NCBI RefSeq assembly: GCF_947502895.1
Contig: NZ_CANNBM010000001.1
Location: forward strand, 1,054,001 to 1,118,000
Origin: an uncultured Sulfitobacter sp.
Lineage (GTDB): Bacteria; Pseudomonadota; Alphaproteobacteria; Rhodobacterales; Rhodobacteraceae
Reading direction: 5' to 3'
Length of the DNA stretch: 64,000 bases
Of this stretch, positions 51,134-60,724 are shown piece after piece. The position numbers and the translations under genes are program-made. Numbering within the stretch: position 1 is the first letter of the stretch; each line of letters starts with the position of its first letter. A model generated the notes under the pieces. The model searched no databases and was not told the origin of the DNA. It saw only the letters and a list, made by a program, of their open reading frames with translations.

Positions 51134-52735
51134 ATGGACGCAGATTTTATTGTCATCGGGGCAGGCTCGGCGGGCTGCGTTTTGGCAAATCGGCTAAGTG
51201 CGGACCCGAAGAACAAAGTCGTCCTGCTGGAGGCGGGCGGGCGTGATTGGAACCCGTGGATTCACATTCCTGTCGGCTATTTCAAGACAATCCATAATCC
51301 ATCCGTCGATTGGTGCTACAAAACAGAGCCTGACCCAGGGCTGAATAACCGTTCGATAGAATGGCCGCGTGGTAAGGTATTGGGCGGGTCATCCTCCCTG
51401 AACGGGCTGCTTTATGTGCGGGGCCAGCCGGAAGATTACGACCGCTGGCGCCAGATGGGCAATACGGGCTGGGGCTGGGACGATGTGCTGCCCTTGTTCA
51501 AACGTGCCGAAAATAATGAGCGGGGCGCAGATGCATTCCATGGTAATAAGGGGCCGTTATCTGTCTCTAATATGAGGATACAGCGCCCTATCACTGACGC
51601 ATGGGTCGCCGCAGCGCAGGCAGCGGGCTACAAGTTCAACCCCGATTACAATGGCGCGGAACAAGAAGGCGTCGGTTTCTTTCAGCTCACAGCCAAGAAC
51701 GGGCGCCGCTGCTCAACAGCAGTGGCCTACCTCAACCCCGCACGCAAACGCCCGAACCTCCAGATCATCACACACGCACAGGTGGAACAGATTGTCATTG
51801 AGGGCAGGCGCGCCACTGGTGTCAAATATACAGACAAATCAGGACAGACACAGACCGTTCAGGCCGCAAAAGAAATCATACTCTCCGGTGGTGCGATCAA
51901 CTCGCCCCAACTCTTGATGCTGTCGGGCATTGGCGAGGCAGAGCAACTGGCCGAGCATGGCATCGAGGTAAAAGCGGATCTGCACGGTGTCGGCAAGAAT
52001 ATGCAAGATCACCTGCAAGCGCGTCTGGTCTATAAAACCCACGAAGCGACCCTGAATGATGAAGTGTCCACCCTACTGGGGCAGGCCAAGATCGGGCTAA
52101 AATATATGATGTTCCGTGCAGGCCCGATGACAATGGCAGCAAGCCTTGCAACGGGGTTTCTCAAAACGCGTCCGGACATGGAAACCCCTGACATCCAGTT
52201 TCATGTGCAGCCTCTGTCCGCGGAAAACCCGGGACAGGGCGCGGATAAATTTTCGGCCTTCACCATGTCTGTCTGCCAGTTGCGCCCCGAAAGCCGTGGC
52301 GAGATCCGGCTGGCTTCTGCCAACGGCAAGGCATATCCAAAGATCATACCCAACTATCTATCAACAGAGACCGATTGCAGAACCGTTGTGGAGGGCGTGA
52401 ACATCGCACGGCGCATTGCCCGACATGCACCACTTACCTCCAAGATCAAAACCGAGTTCCGACCAAATCCTGATCTTGATATGGAGGACTATGAAGCCAC
52501 ACTGGATTGGGCACGCAACAACACCGCCTCGATTTACCACCCGACGGGCACTTGCAAGATGGGCGATGATTCATCCTCGGTGGTAGATGCCCGCCTGAGA
52601 GTGCATGGCATCGCGGGACTGCGCGTGGCGGATTGCTCGATCATGCCGGAAATCGTTTCGGGCAATACAAACGCCCCTGCGATCATGATCGGTGAGAAAG
52701 CCAGCGATCTGGTGCTAGAGGACAATCCCGCCTGA
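51134..52735 (+). CDS. GMC family oxidoreductase (choline/alcohol dehydrogenase-like)
   Basis: 533 residues from the ATG at 51134 (GGAGGA eight bases upstream; a TTG at 51119 is rejected). FAD motif 'VIGAGSAGCVLANRLS' at ~6-21, GMC signature 1 'RGKVLGGSSSLNGLLYVRG' (~75-95), signature 2 'GAINSPQLLMLSGIG', and C-terminal 'YHPTGTCKMG' with the catalytic His are present. It oxidises an alcohol to an aldehyde in the cytoplasm. Divergent from the TRAP genes, it may act on the imported compound. Confidence 0.9.
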   Translation: MDADFIVIGAGSAGCVLANRLSADPKNKVVLLEAGGRDWNPWIHIPVGYFKTIHNPSVDWCYKTEPDPGLNNRSIEWPRGKVLGGSSSLNGLLYVRGQPEDYDRWRQMGNTGWGWDDVLPLFKRAENNERGADAFHGNKGPLSVSNMRIQRPITDAWVAAAQAAGYKFNPDYNGAEQEGVGFFQLTAKNGRRCSTAVAYLNPARKRPNLQIITHAQVEQIVIEGRRATGVKYTDKSGQTQTVQAAKEIILSGGAINSPQLLMLSGIGEAEQLAEHGIEVKADLHGVGKNMQDHLQARLVYKTHEATLNDEVSTLLGQAKIGLKYMMFRAGPMTMAASLATGFLKTRPDMETPDIQFHVQPLSAENPGQGADKFSAFTMSVCQLRPESRGEIRLASANGKAYPKIIPNYLSTETDCRTVVEGVNIARRIARHAPLTSKIKTEFRPNPDLDMEDYEATLDWARNNTASIYHPTGTCKMGDDSSSVVDARLRVHGIAGLRVADCSIMPEIVSGNTNAPAIMIGEKASDLVLEDNPA

Positions 52736-52841
52736 TAGAGACTGCAATCGGGTCTACGCCATTGCGTTTGGCGCAGTGCTCTGGTCTGTCTCTTGGTCAG
52801 GAGGCCGCAATGCAACATGTCAAATCGCGCCATCATGCGTG

Positions 52842-53777
52842 ATGGCGTCCTTGCTTCAACTGATCTCACGCCACGCGCGCCTTTGTCTGATGGCAGGTCT
52901 TGCAGCAGGGCTTTTGCTGCCCGACATCGCGAATATCCTCGCCCCTTGGTTGCCTTTCATGGTTGCCGCACTTCTCACAGTGACCGCGCTGCGTATCGGC
53001 CATCACGCTGCGCGCGGGGCCATCGCCGATCTGCGTTGGGGATTAGGTGCCGTAGCAGTGCTGCAACTCGGCGTGCCTCTGGTTTGTCTGTTTGCTGTCT
53101 GGTTGTTTGGCATAGCACATACTCCAGCCGCCTTGGCGCTCGTCCTCGCCACAGCTGCGCCAGCCATATCGGGCAGCACAAACCTGGCACTGCTATTGGG
53201 ATTGGACGCGGGGCGCATGATGCAGATCATGGTGCTGGGCACAGTTGCCTTTCCTGTAACCGTGACGCCTGTGCTATTACTCTCACCACAGATCGGCGTG
53301 TTTGGCGACGTAGTGACCTCTGCCGCTTTGGTGCTCGCGGTAATACTGGGGGCAACTGCGATGGGTTTCGGGGTGCGCGCATGGCTTTTTCCTCAGCCCA
53401 ACTCGTATCAAATCAAGACACTGGACGGTGCATCGGTCCTGGCATTCTGCATTATCGTGGTCGCACTCATGGCGCCACTGAACCACGCGTTGCAAACGGA
53501 ACCCCTGCAGGTGGCACTCTGGGCGCTGCTGGCTTTTGCAATCAGCTACGGGTTACAAGCAATGACACTGTTGGTGCTGCGCCGCACAGCCTTGAACAAC
53601 GTTGCAGGGCCACTCGCCATAGGGGCAGGCAATCGCAACATCGCACTGTTTCTGGTTGCCCTGCCACCCGAAACTCTGGCCCCGCTACTGATCTTTATTG
53701 GCTGCTGGCAATTACCCATGTATCTGACCCCCATTCTGTTACCTTCTCTTTACAACAAGGCACTGCATGATGGTTGA
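52842..53777 (+). CDS. Bile acid:sodium symporter-like membrane protein
   Basis: 311 residues from the ATG at 52842; an earlier in-frame start at 52776 lacks a ribosome site. About nine or ten hydrophobic segments, including 'APAISGSTNLALLLGLDAGRM' (~108-128) and 'GAGNRNIALFLVALP' near the end, in the style of BASS/YocS-type symporters. The 3' end overlaps pxpB by 11 bases, suggesting it supplies a carboxylate to the pathway; no direct evidence for the substrate. Confidence 0.72.
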   Translation: MASLLQLISRHARLCLMAGLAAGLLLPDIANILAPWLPFMVAALLTVTALRIGHHAARGAIADLRWGLGAVAVLQLGVPLVCLFAVWLFGIAHTPAALALVLATAAPAISGSTNLALLLGLDAGRMMQIMVLGTVAFPVTVTPVLLLSPQIGVFGDVVTSAALVLAVILGATAMGFGVRAWLFPQPNSYQIKTLDGASVLAFCIIVVALMAPLNHALQTEPLQVALWALLAFAISYGLQAMTLLVLRRTALNNVAGPLAIGAGNRNIALFLVALPPETLAPLLIFIGCWQLPMYLTPILLPSLYNKALHDG

Positions 53778-54507
53778 GTATCCGCGCATCCGTCCCGTTG
53801 GTCTCTCGGGTTTGCTGGTTCAGTTTGGCGAAACGATGAGCGAAACTGCGAACCGCGCCGCTATTGCCTTTCGCGCCGCCGTCGACGCGCAGCATTGGCG
53901 CGAAGTGCAAGAAACATCCACATCGCTTGTCTCAACTTTTGTCAGCGCTGATCTGATCAGCAACGCGCCCGATGTCTTGAACGACAAGCTGGAAGAGTTG
54001 CTTTCTACCCGTGACTGGTATGCATCGCCCCTGCCCGCTGGGCGCACCCTGTGGGAAATACCTACCCTCTACGGGACAGACCTAGCGCCACAGCTTGAAG
54101 AGGCCGCAGCAGCAGCGGGTGTGTCACCAGAACAAGCGATCACCGAGCTATCAACCACCCGCGTGAGGGTCCTCACCATCGGATTTGCCCCTGGTCAGCC
54201 CTATGCGGGGCAGTTGCCGCCCCATTGGGATATTCCCCGTCAGCAATCGCTTACGAAATCCGTCCCGTCAGGTGCATTGGTCGTCGCGATCCGTCAGTTG
54301 ATCGTGTTTACCAACGCATCCCCTACGGGCTGGCGTCACGTCGGCCAAACGGCCTTTCGCACTTTTCGCCCTGATCAAAACACACCCATTGCTCTAACAC
54401 CCGGGGACGAGCTTTGTTTTCCCTCTATAACAACCGCCGAATACCAACAGATCGTCGCGCGTGACATCTCAGGTGATGGCGGTGCGGTCCGGAGCATGCT
54501 GACATGA
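53767..54507 (+). CDS. pxpB: 5-oxoprolinase subunit PxpB (allophanate hydrolase subunit 1-like)
   Basis: 246 residues. 'LTIGFAPGQPYAGQLP' (~135-150) and 'IPRQQSLTKSVPSGALVVAIRQLIVF' match the KipI/PxpB family, where a conserved Arg and Gly-rich core build the active site. With PxpA and PxpC it hydrolyses 5-oxoproline to glutamate using ATP. Met1 or Met2 may start; it shares ATGA with pxpC. Confidence 0.88.
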   Translation: MMVEYPRIRPVGLSGLLVQFGETMSETANRAAIAFRAAVDAQHWREVQETSTSLVSTFVSADLISNAPDVLNDKLEELLSTRDWYASPLPAGRTLWEIPTLYGTDLAPQLEEAAAAAGVSPEQAITELSTTRVRVLTIGFAPGQPYAGQLPPHWDIPRQQSLTKSVPSGALVVAIRQLIVFTNASPTGWRHVGQTAFRTFRPDQNTPIALTPGDELCFPSITTAEYQQIVARDISGDGGAVRSMLT

Positions 54508-55544
54508 GAGCGCATCTGGAAATCCTCTCCTGTGGACCTGCTGTGACGGTGCAGGATATGGGGCGCATCGGATATCTTGCCCAAGGGCTAACTCGCGGGG
54601 GCGCCGCTGATACACTAGCCCTGTTTGAGGGCGCGGCATTGCTGGGGCAGTCACCACAGCTGGCATGTCTTGAAATGGGTGGCATGGGCGGCCAGTTTCG
54701 CGCCACCGGTGACACCCGCATCGCACTGACGGGCGCACCCATGATAGCATCAATTGACGGGATCCCCCTAGCTTGGAACGCAAGCCACATGCTGCCCGCG
54801 GGCGCAGATTTACAGATTGGCGGCACACGAGGAGGCACCTATGGCTATCTGCATGTCGGGGGCGGTCTCAATACCCCTGAGATGATGGGGGCGCGGGGTA
54901 CACATCTTGGTGCTGGTCTGGGCAAGGCGCTTGAGGCAGGCAGCACATTACCGTTGGGCGCGGACAGCGCCACCAAAACAGGGATGACGCTTGATGTTCA
55001 AAACCGCTTTGACGGTGGGCCGATCCGCATCATCCCCTCAATGCAAACCGACCAGTTTGATGCCGCAACCCGTGCGCGGTTCACCACAACCATTTTTCGC
55101 CGCGACACACGGGCCAACAGGATGGGTGTGCGCATGGATCACGACAGCACGCCGTTCATGGCCGCGGACCAGCTGAGCATCCTGTCGGATGTCATTGTGC
55201 CGGGTGATATCCAGATCGCGGGGGATGGCGCGCCATTTGTTCTGATGTGCGAGTGTCAGACAACTGGCGGCTATCCCCGCATCGGCACAGTACTGCCCTG
55301 CGACATGCCCCGTGTGGCCCAAGCGCCAGCTGGAGCGGCGATCACTTTTGATCTGATAGATGTGCAGACCGCCCGCGCAGCGGAGCATCGAGAAGCAGCC
55401 CTGCGCAATGCTCTTCCCACCATGGTGAAACCCTTGCTTCGCAACCCCTATGACATTCGTGATCTGCTGTCCTACCAGCTGATCAGTGGCGCAATATCCG
55501 CTACATCCGACCCTTTCAGCCAAGAGGACAATACATGCGAGTAG
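54504..55544 (+). CDS. pxpC: 5-oxoprolinase subunit PxpC (biotin-dependent carboxyltransferase family)
   Basis: 346 residues. 'CGPAVTVQDMGRIGYLAQGLTRGGAAD' (~10-36) is the KipA/PxpC signature; later 'HVGGGLNTPEMMGARGTHL' and 'TTGGYPRIGTVLPCDMPRVAQAP' agree. It is the catalytic partner of PxpB; ends 10 bases into pxpA, confirming the operon. Confidence 0.9.
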   Translation: MRAHLEILSCGPAVTVQDMGRIGYLAQGLTRGGAADTLALFEGAALLGQSPQLACLEMGGMGGQFRATGDTRIALTGAPMIASIDGIPLAWNASHMLPAGADLQIGGTRGGTYGYLHVGGGLNTPEMMGARGTHLGAGLGKALEAGSTLPLGADSATKTGMTLDVQNRFDGGPIRIIPSMQTDQFDAATRARFTTTIFRRDTRANRMGVRMDHDSTPFMAADQLSILSDVIVPGDIQIAGDGAPFVLMCECQTTGGYPRIGTVLPCDMPRVAQAPAGAAITFDLIDVQTARAAEHREAALRNALPTMVKPLLRNPYDIRDLLSYQLISGAISATSDPFSQEDNTCE

Positions 55545-56299
55545 ACCTGAACGCCGACATGGGCGAAAGCTTTGGACCGTGGAAAATGGGTGATGACGCA
55601 GCACTTTTACGTACCGTGACCTCAGCCAATATCGCCTGTGGGGGTCATGCAGGCGACGCTGATGTTATGGCAGCTACGATGACGCTGGCGCACCGGAATA
55701 ATGTAGGGATCGGCGCGCATCCGGGGTTCATGGATATCGCTGGCTTTGGCCGCAACCGTATGTCAGTGCCGCGCGCCACATTGCAAAACCAGATACGCTA
55801 TCAAGTCGCCGCCAGCATCGGCATGGCGCGTAGCCTAGGGGCATCGGTGCGTCACCTCAAACTACACGGTGCGCTGTCGAATATGGCGTCCGAAGACCCC
55901 GTTCTGGCGCGAGACCTCTATGAGGCCGCTTTATCGGTTGATCCCGATCTCATCATCATGATCCTCGCCGCCACTGCACATCAACAAGCTGTAGAAGAAC
56001 TGGGATGCGCTTGGGCAGGCGAGATTTTTGCAGACCGTGCTTATAACGACGATGCAACGCTGGTCGATCGCAGCATAGAAGGTGCCGTAATCCATGACCC
56101 TGCAATCGCAGGTACGCGCATGGTCGAGATGGTCAAGGCAGGAGCCATCATCACGGAAAGCGGCAAACACATCCCCGCCGCCATAGACACGATTTGCTTA
56201 CACGGCGACACGCCAACCGCTGTGCAAATCGCGGCCTCTGTGCGCGGTGCGCTCGAAGGGGCGGGCATTGGTGTTGAAACATTCGACGGGCGACGCTAG
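55535..56299 (+). CDS. pxpA: 5-oxoprolinase subunit PxpA (LamB/YcsF family)
   Basis: 254 residues, the normal length. 'DLNADMGESFG' (residues 3-13), 'ANIACGGHAGD' and 'HLKLHGALSN' give the metal-binding Asp/His residues of the YcsF barrel. Last gene of the pxpBCA operon; it converges with sauT, overlapping by four bases. Confidence 0.92.
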   Translation: MRVDLNADMGESFGPWKMGDDAALLRTVTSANIACGGHAGDADVMAATMTLAHRNNVGIGAHPGFMDIAGFGRNRMSVPRATLQNQIRYQVAASIGMARSLGASVRHLKLHGALSNMASEDPVLARDLYEAALSVDPDLIIMILAATAHQQAVEELGCAWAGEIFADRAYNDDATLVDRSIEGAVIHDPAIAGTRMVEMVKAGAIITESGKHIPAAIDTICLHGDTPTAVQIAASVRGALEGAGIGVETFDGRR

Positions 56300-57786
56300 G
56301 CCGCTTCGGTCAAATCCAGCAGCTTCAGCCGCTGTATCTTGCCCGACGGTCCTTTGGGCAATTCAGGCAGGAAGTGGATCTTGTCCGGTGCTTTGAACCT
56401 TCCCAGCTTTTCAACGCAGAGCGCGATCAACATATCATTTGACAGCGTGGACCCGTCACAGACCCGAACAGCAGCCTCGACACGCTCTCCGTAGGTTTTG
56501 CAAGGGCGGGCAAAAGCAGCTGCCTCGATTACATCCGCATGGGCATAAAGCGCCTCGTCGATCTCGCGCGGGGCGATGTTTTCGCCACCCTTGATAATCA
56601 GTTCTTTCAGCCGTCCGGTCACAAATAGATATCCATCCGCATCCTTGCGCCCCAGATCACCGGTGCGCAGCCAGCCCTGCGCGAATGTCGCTTTTGTCGC
56701 CTCGGGGTTCTTTAGGTATTCAAGCATGACATTGGGGCCGCGCACGGCAATCTCGCCTTCTGTATTTGGCGGACCGGGTTTCAGGTCTGCGCCCAAAACC
56801 GCAACCTCGTTACCAAAAGCGATCCCTGGAGATCCGATTTTGCGCACAGCGGGCGGCAGAGGATTGGACAGAATTTGCGCCGCAGTTTCCGTCAGGCCCA
56901 TGGTTTCGATGATCGGCACACCAAAGCGTGCCTCGAATGCAGTCTGAACATCTGGCGCAAGCGCGGAAGACGCCGAGCGGCCAAACCGCAGCCGCTCCAT
57001 TGTGGCCTTCGACGGGTTTTCGGTGCTATGGAGCAGATGCGAAATAATCGTAGGCACTACGGAAAACCAGTTGGCCTGCATGGCATCTGCCTGCGCCCAA
57101 AAGCGGCTGGCAGAAAACTTGGTACACATCGCAACCGACCCACCCGAGACAAGCGGCCCCATCATCGTCACACACAAACCATTGATGTGGCAAATCGGCA
57201 GGACACAAAGCGCGCGATCTGCTGGCCCCAGATCATGTGCCACCGCCGTCGTCCATCCACCAGCGAGCAGACTGGCGTTGGTATGTACAACACCCTTTGG
57301 TTGCCCTGTTGTGCCAGAAGTATACATCAGCAACGCGTGATCTTGCGGGTCAATGCTGTGCAATGCGGAAGTGGCGCTGAAATCTTTCATACGTTCAAGG
57401 CGTGACGGGCGCGCAGTCTTGAACACTTCTGCCACGCTGTCATGCACCAGTGCTATCCGCGCATCACAGTGATCCAGCGCATAGGCGATGGCATCTTGTC
57501 CGGCAGCCAAATTGACCATCGTTGCGCGAAAGCCACCATAGACCACCCCGTAAAACGCAAGCACCCCTGCCCGTCCGTTAGGATGCAAAATGGCGACACT
57601 TTCACCTTTGCTCAGTCCTTGCGCGGTGAGTGCACCGGCGATGGCGCGCGCCTCGCGCTGCAATGCTTGCCAGTCCAGCGGCCCGCTTCCATCCGAGAAG
57701 ACAAACGCATCACCACCTTCTGCCGCACGCGCATCAACCCAGTCGCGCAACGTGCCCTCGGGTGGCTGATCGCGGTGTAATATCAT
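56296..57786 (-). CDS. sauT: Sulfoacetate--CoA ligase-like AMP-forming enzyme (SauT)
   Basis: 496 residues, class I adenylate-forming. AMP motif 'LLMYTSGTTGQPKGVVHTN' (~152-170), 'LRTGDLGRKDADGYLFVTGR' (Asp), hinge/CoA 'LIIKGGENIAPREIDEAL', and C-terminal catalytic Lys in 'GPSGKIQRLK' are present. The SauT call rests on the neighbour SauS (ATGA overlap) and on the sulfoacetate pathway of Cupriavidus: SauT makes sulfoacetyl-CoA, SauS reduces it. Another short carboxylate ligase is possible. Confidence 0.72.
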   Translation of the reverse strand: MILHRDQPPEGTLRDWVDARAAEGGDAFVFSDGSGPLDWQALQREARAIAGALTAQGLSKGESVAILHPNGRAGVLAFYGVVYGGFRATMVNLAAGQDAIAYALDHCDARIALVHDSVAEVFKTARPSRLERMKDFSATSALHSIDPQDHALLMYTSGTTGQPKGVVHTNASLLAGGWTTAVAHDLGPADRALCVLPICHINGLCVTMMGPLVSGGSVAMCTKFSASRFWAQADAMQANWFSVVPTIISHLLHSTENPSKATMERLRFGRSASSALAPDVQTAFEARFGVPIIETMGLTETAAQILSNPLPPAVRKIGSPGIAFGNEVAVLGADLKPGPPNTEGEIAVRGPNVMLEYLKNPEATKATFAQGWLRTGDLGRKDADGYLFVTGRLKELIIKGGENIAPREIDEALYAHADVIEAAAFARPCKTYGERVEAAVRVCDGSTLSNDMLIALCVEKLGRFKAPDKIHFLPELPKGPSGKIQRLKLLDLTEAA

Positions 57787-59186
57787 TTACCCACCGCATC
57801 CCAATAGCCTGCAAAAATATCTTCTACAGCTGGCTCTACTTCGGGAATTTCGCGAATGATTTTGGTGGTCTGCATGAAATGCTTCCAATGCACATTATCA
57901 TCAATGGAGTTCCCTCCCCATGATCCACACCCCATCGAGAGCGAGAACGGCATCCCGTTGTTGAACGCACCCCCTGTTGCAAAGCAATGCGCCTGATTGA
58001 CGATCACACGGCAGGTCGGGATGGCCTGGCCCAGCACAACCGCGCGCTCCTCGTCCGTAGAGTGAAGCCCGACTGAATGACCCGCGCCCTGATAGGCTAG
58101 GATGTCAGAGACGATCTGCACTGCATCTTCAAAATCTGTAGCACGGTAAAGTGCCGCTACCCGAGACAGCTTTTCCCCTGACAGCGGGTGGTCGGGGCCA
58201 ATGCCCTTTGTCTCTACAGCGAGAAACTTGGTATCCTTCGGCACATCGTTTTCCATGCCAAGTGCTATCAGCATCTTGTCCGCGTCCTGCGCAATCACTG
58301 CGCGGTTCAAATGGCCATCCGGCCAAAGCTTGGCGACTATCGCTGCCTCGTCACGGACCAACGTGCCGCCCGCCTGCGCCAGTGCTGCGACAAAAGCATC
58401 ATAGACCGCGTCCACAACCACCAGCGCATTTTCGGACGAACATGAGGTCGCATTGTCAAAAGTCTTGGAAGCTGTGATCTTCTCGGCTGCGGCTTTCAGA
58501 TCACTCGTCTCGTCCACGATCACAGTCACATTGCCCGCACCCACGGCCAGTGCTGGCGTGCCAGAGGTGTAGGCGCGTCTGACGTTGTTCTGCGATCCGG
58601 TGACGACAATCGTATCACTTATCTCCAGTAGGCGCTGGGTCTTTTCCTTGCTGCCTGCCCCCTGAACCATTTGCACAAGGTCACGGTCTTCGCCGATCTT
58701 GTCGAACTCTGCATGGATATACGCAATCAGGGTTTCACAGGCGGGCACGCCTTTGGGCGAAGGCGACAGCACAATTGCGTTTCCGCACTTAAGTGCGTTG
58801 ATAATGTTATTTGCAGGCGTGGCCGCAGGGTTGGTCGAAGGGACGACTGCGCCAATCACTCCGATGGGGCGGGCAATCTCGGTGATACCCGTATCGGCAT
58901 TTTCGGAAATCACGCCATAGGTCTTGGCCGGAGCGATATCGCGCATCAGACCCAAAGTCTTGCGGTGGTTTTTGATGATCTTGTCAGCCACGTTGCCAAG
59001 ACCCGTGGTTTGTACCGCCAATTCGGCCAACGCACGGTTGCGTGCAGGTTCCATAATTGCCCAGCCCGCCGCCTGTGCCGCACGGTCATAGCGCGCTTGG
59101 CTGCCACCAGCTTCATAAGCTTTTTGGGCCTTGCGCGCGCGCGCAACGATCGCCTCAACCTCATGGAGATCATCCTGAACAGTCAT
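57783..59186 (-). CDS. sauS: Acylating sulfoacetaldehyde dehydrogenase (SauS)
   Basis: 467 residues from the ATG at 59186. Acylating-ALDH type: 'PIGVIGAVVPSTNPAATPANNIINALKCGNAIV' shape, 'VVTGSQNNVRRAYTSGTPALAVGAGNV', nucleophile Cys249 in 'NATSCSSENA'. The enzyme reduces sulfoacetyl-CoA to sulfoacetaldehyde. A generic acetaldehyde dehydrogenase (acylating) cannot be excluded. No xsc gene follows in the window, so the next step must be encoded elsewhere. Confidence 0.8.
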   Translation of the reverse strand: MTVQDDLHEVEAIVARARKAQKAYEAGGSQARYDRAAQAAGWAIMEPARNRALAELAVQTTGLGNVADKIIKNHRKTLGLMRDIAPAKTYGVISENADTGITEIARPIGVIGAVVPSTNPAATPANNIINALKCGNAIVLSPSPKGVPACETLIAYIHAEFDKIGEDRDLVQMVQGAGSKEKTQRLLEISDTIVVTGSQNNVRRAYTSGTPALAVGAGNVTVIVDETSDLKAAAEKITASKTFDNATSCSSENALVVVDAVYDAFVAALAQAGGTLVRDEAAIVAKLWPDGHLNRAVIAQDADKMLIALGMENDVPKDTKFLAVETKGIGPDHPLSGEKLSRVAALYRATDFEDAVQIVSDILAYQGAGHSVGLHSTDEERAVVLGQAIPTCRVIVNQAHCFATGGAFNNGMPFSLSMGCGSWGGNSIDDNVHWKHFMQTTKIIREIPEVEPAVEDIFAGYWDAVGK

Positions 59187-59243
59187 GGTGTTATCCTTTG
59201 CGAATGCCCTGCACCGCAATCATACGGGACAGGGCCATTTGGT

Positions 59244-60212
59244 TTACAGACCTGCAAGCAGCTCTTTGAGCGTTTCTTCACGCGCAGCCCACATAGCCAG
59301 CACTTCCTCACGGTTCATGATGTTCATAGGCGAGCCACCTGCCTTCATCTTGCCCGCAACGCGGCTGTTCTCGAACATGGCAGGCACGGTCGCAGCCAGC
59401 TTGTCGATGATCGCTTGTGGCGTACCCTTTGGCACCATCACACCGCGGAAGTTAACAGATGAGTTATCCACATCCAGACCCGCTTCCATCATTGTCGGCA
59501 CATCAGGCAGAAACTCGTTCCGCTCCAGATCCGCCACCGCGAGGATTTTGACATTGCCAGCTTGTGCCGCACGGAAGGCATCGGACAAGTTGTTGATCCC
59601 CGCCAACGTATCGCCCGCAATGACAGCTTTCATCGCGGCAGCACCACCACCTTTTGTCGGGATATAGGCCATCTTCATATCGCCTGCCTTCTCCATTTGA
59701 AGCGCCGCAATGTGGTGGCCCACAAACAAACCAGCGCCTGATGTCGTCAGCTTACCCGGGTTCGCTTTGGCGAAATCAACCACATCTTGCAGCGTATTGA
59801 ATTCACTATCCGCGCCGACAACCAGCACGGCGGGGTCCGCGCCCCAATTCGCAATAGGCTCGAATGTCTCGGCTGAGTATTGCACGCCCCCCTTGATCGA
59901 CTGGGCGATAAAGTGGGGAATGTTATAGGCACCCAGCGTATAGCCATCGGCCTCGGCCTGTGTTGCCAGCCAGTTCCAGCCAACACGCCCACCTGCACCT
60001 GGTTTGTTCAGGATTGCGATAGGCATGCCCAACGCATCCTCGTTGCCAGCAGTCATTGTTACGATGCGGGCCTGAAAATCCGTGGCACCGCCGGCACCAT
60101 AGCTGACCATCATCATTATAGGCCGCTCGGGGTAATTCGCATGACCGTCCGCAACAGCAGCACCTGTCATTCCCATCAGGGCCATCGCAGCCCCTGCAAT
60201 CATTCTCTTCAT
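59244..60212 (-). CDS. tctC: Tripartite tricarboxylate transporter binding protein (TctC)
   Basis: 322 residues with a signal peptide (MKRMIAGAAMALMGMTGAAVA, cleavage before Asp). Family pattern 'YPERPIMMMVSYGAGGATD', 'LNKPGAGGRVGWNWLA', 'PTIKGGAAAM'-like central region and 'DVPTMMEAGL' are typical of the Bug/TctC proteins. It should bind sulfoacetate or another carboxylate in the periplasm. Read order is tctA-tctB-tctC-sauS-sauT. Confidence 0.9.
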   Translation of the reverse strand: MKRMIAGAAMALMGMTGAAVADGHANYPERPIMMMVSYGAGGATDFQARIVTMTAGNEDALGMPIAILNKPGAGGRVGWNWLATQAEADGYTLGAYNIPHFIAQSIKGGVQYSAETFEPIANWGADPAVLVVGADSEFNTLQDVVDFAKANPGKLTTSGAGLFVGHHIAALQMEKAGDMKMAYIPTKGGGAAAMKAVIAGDTLAGINNLSDAFRAAQAGNVKILAVADLERNEFLPDVPTMMEAGLDVDNSSVNFRGVMVPKGTPQAIIDKLAATVPAMFENSRVAGKMKAGGSPMNIMNREEVLAMWAAREETLKELLAGL

Positions 60213-60256
60213 TTCCTAGTTCCTCCCTAAATGACGCTCTGCCGTATGTTTACGGT

Positions 60257-60724
60257 TCAGAACAATATCTCTCGCGGTGTGTATACGTTCAGCAGCATCG
60301 CAAAGAGCCCGTACATAACGGCGATAAAACACGCCGTGATGAAGATACGCTTGAGCCATGAGCGCACCGCATGGTGCGGTGCGGGATCATACATGCTCAG
60401 CAATAGAAAAAAGGCGATTGTTGTGGCTGTATAAAAACCCAAGCCCTTGGCCGCCCAAAAGATATAGACCAGAGCCACAGTCAGCCCTGGCGCAAGGTTG
60501 CGCATCTGCGGAACCGATATGCCATTGCCTACCTTGGTCCAACCCAGACATGCCTTGATAAAGGTCCAGCCCGCCAGCACCACAAACACGGTAGAGATCA
60601 GACGCGGAAACAAGAATGCCTCGGCAGGCTGCTGGGTAAAGCTGATATAGCACACCGTCGCACCAACAGCGGCAACAATGCCGGAACCGATAATATGCTG
60701 GACGCGCGGCAAACTCACACTCAT
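60257..60724 (-). CDS. tctB: Tripartite tricarboxylate transporter small permease (TctB)
   Basis: 155 residues from the ATG at 60724, which overlaps the tctA stop (ATGA); the longer frame to 60775 is rejected. Four hydrophobic segments, with 'FPRLISTVFVVLAG' typical of TctB. Forms the small membrane subunit beside TctA. Confidence 0.86.
   Translation of the reverse strand: MSVSLPRVQHIIGSGIVAAVGATVCYISFTQQPAEAFLFPRLISTVFVVLAGWTFIKACLGWTKVGNGISVPQMRNLAPGLTVALVYIFWAAKGLGFYTATTIAFFLLLSMYDPAPHHAVRSWLKRIFITACFIAVMYGLFAMLLNVYTPREILF

Noticed and set aside
52793..53770. Alternative 325-codon frame over the symporter gene
   Set aside because: Arg/Ser/His-rich translation typical of a shifted frame; the other frame has clean membrane helices.
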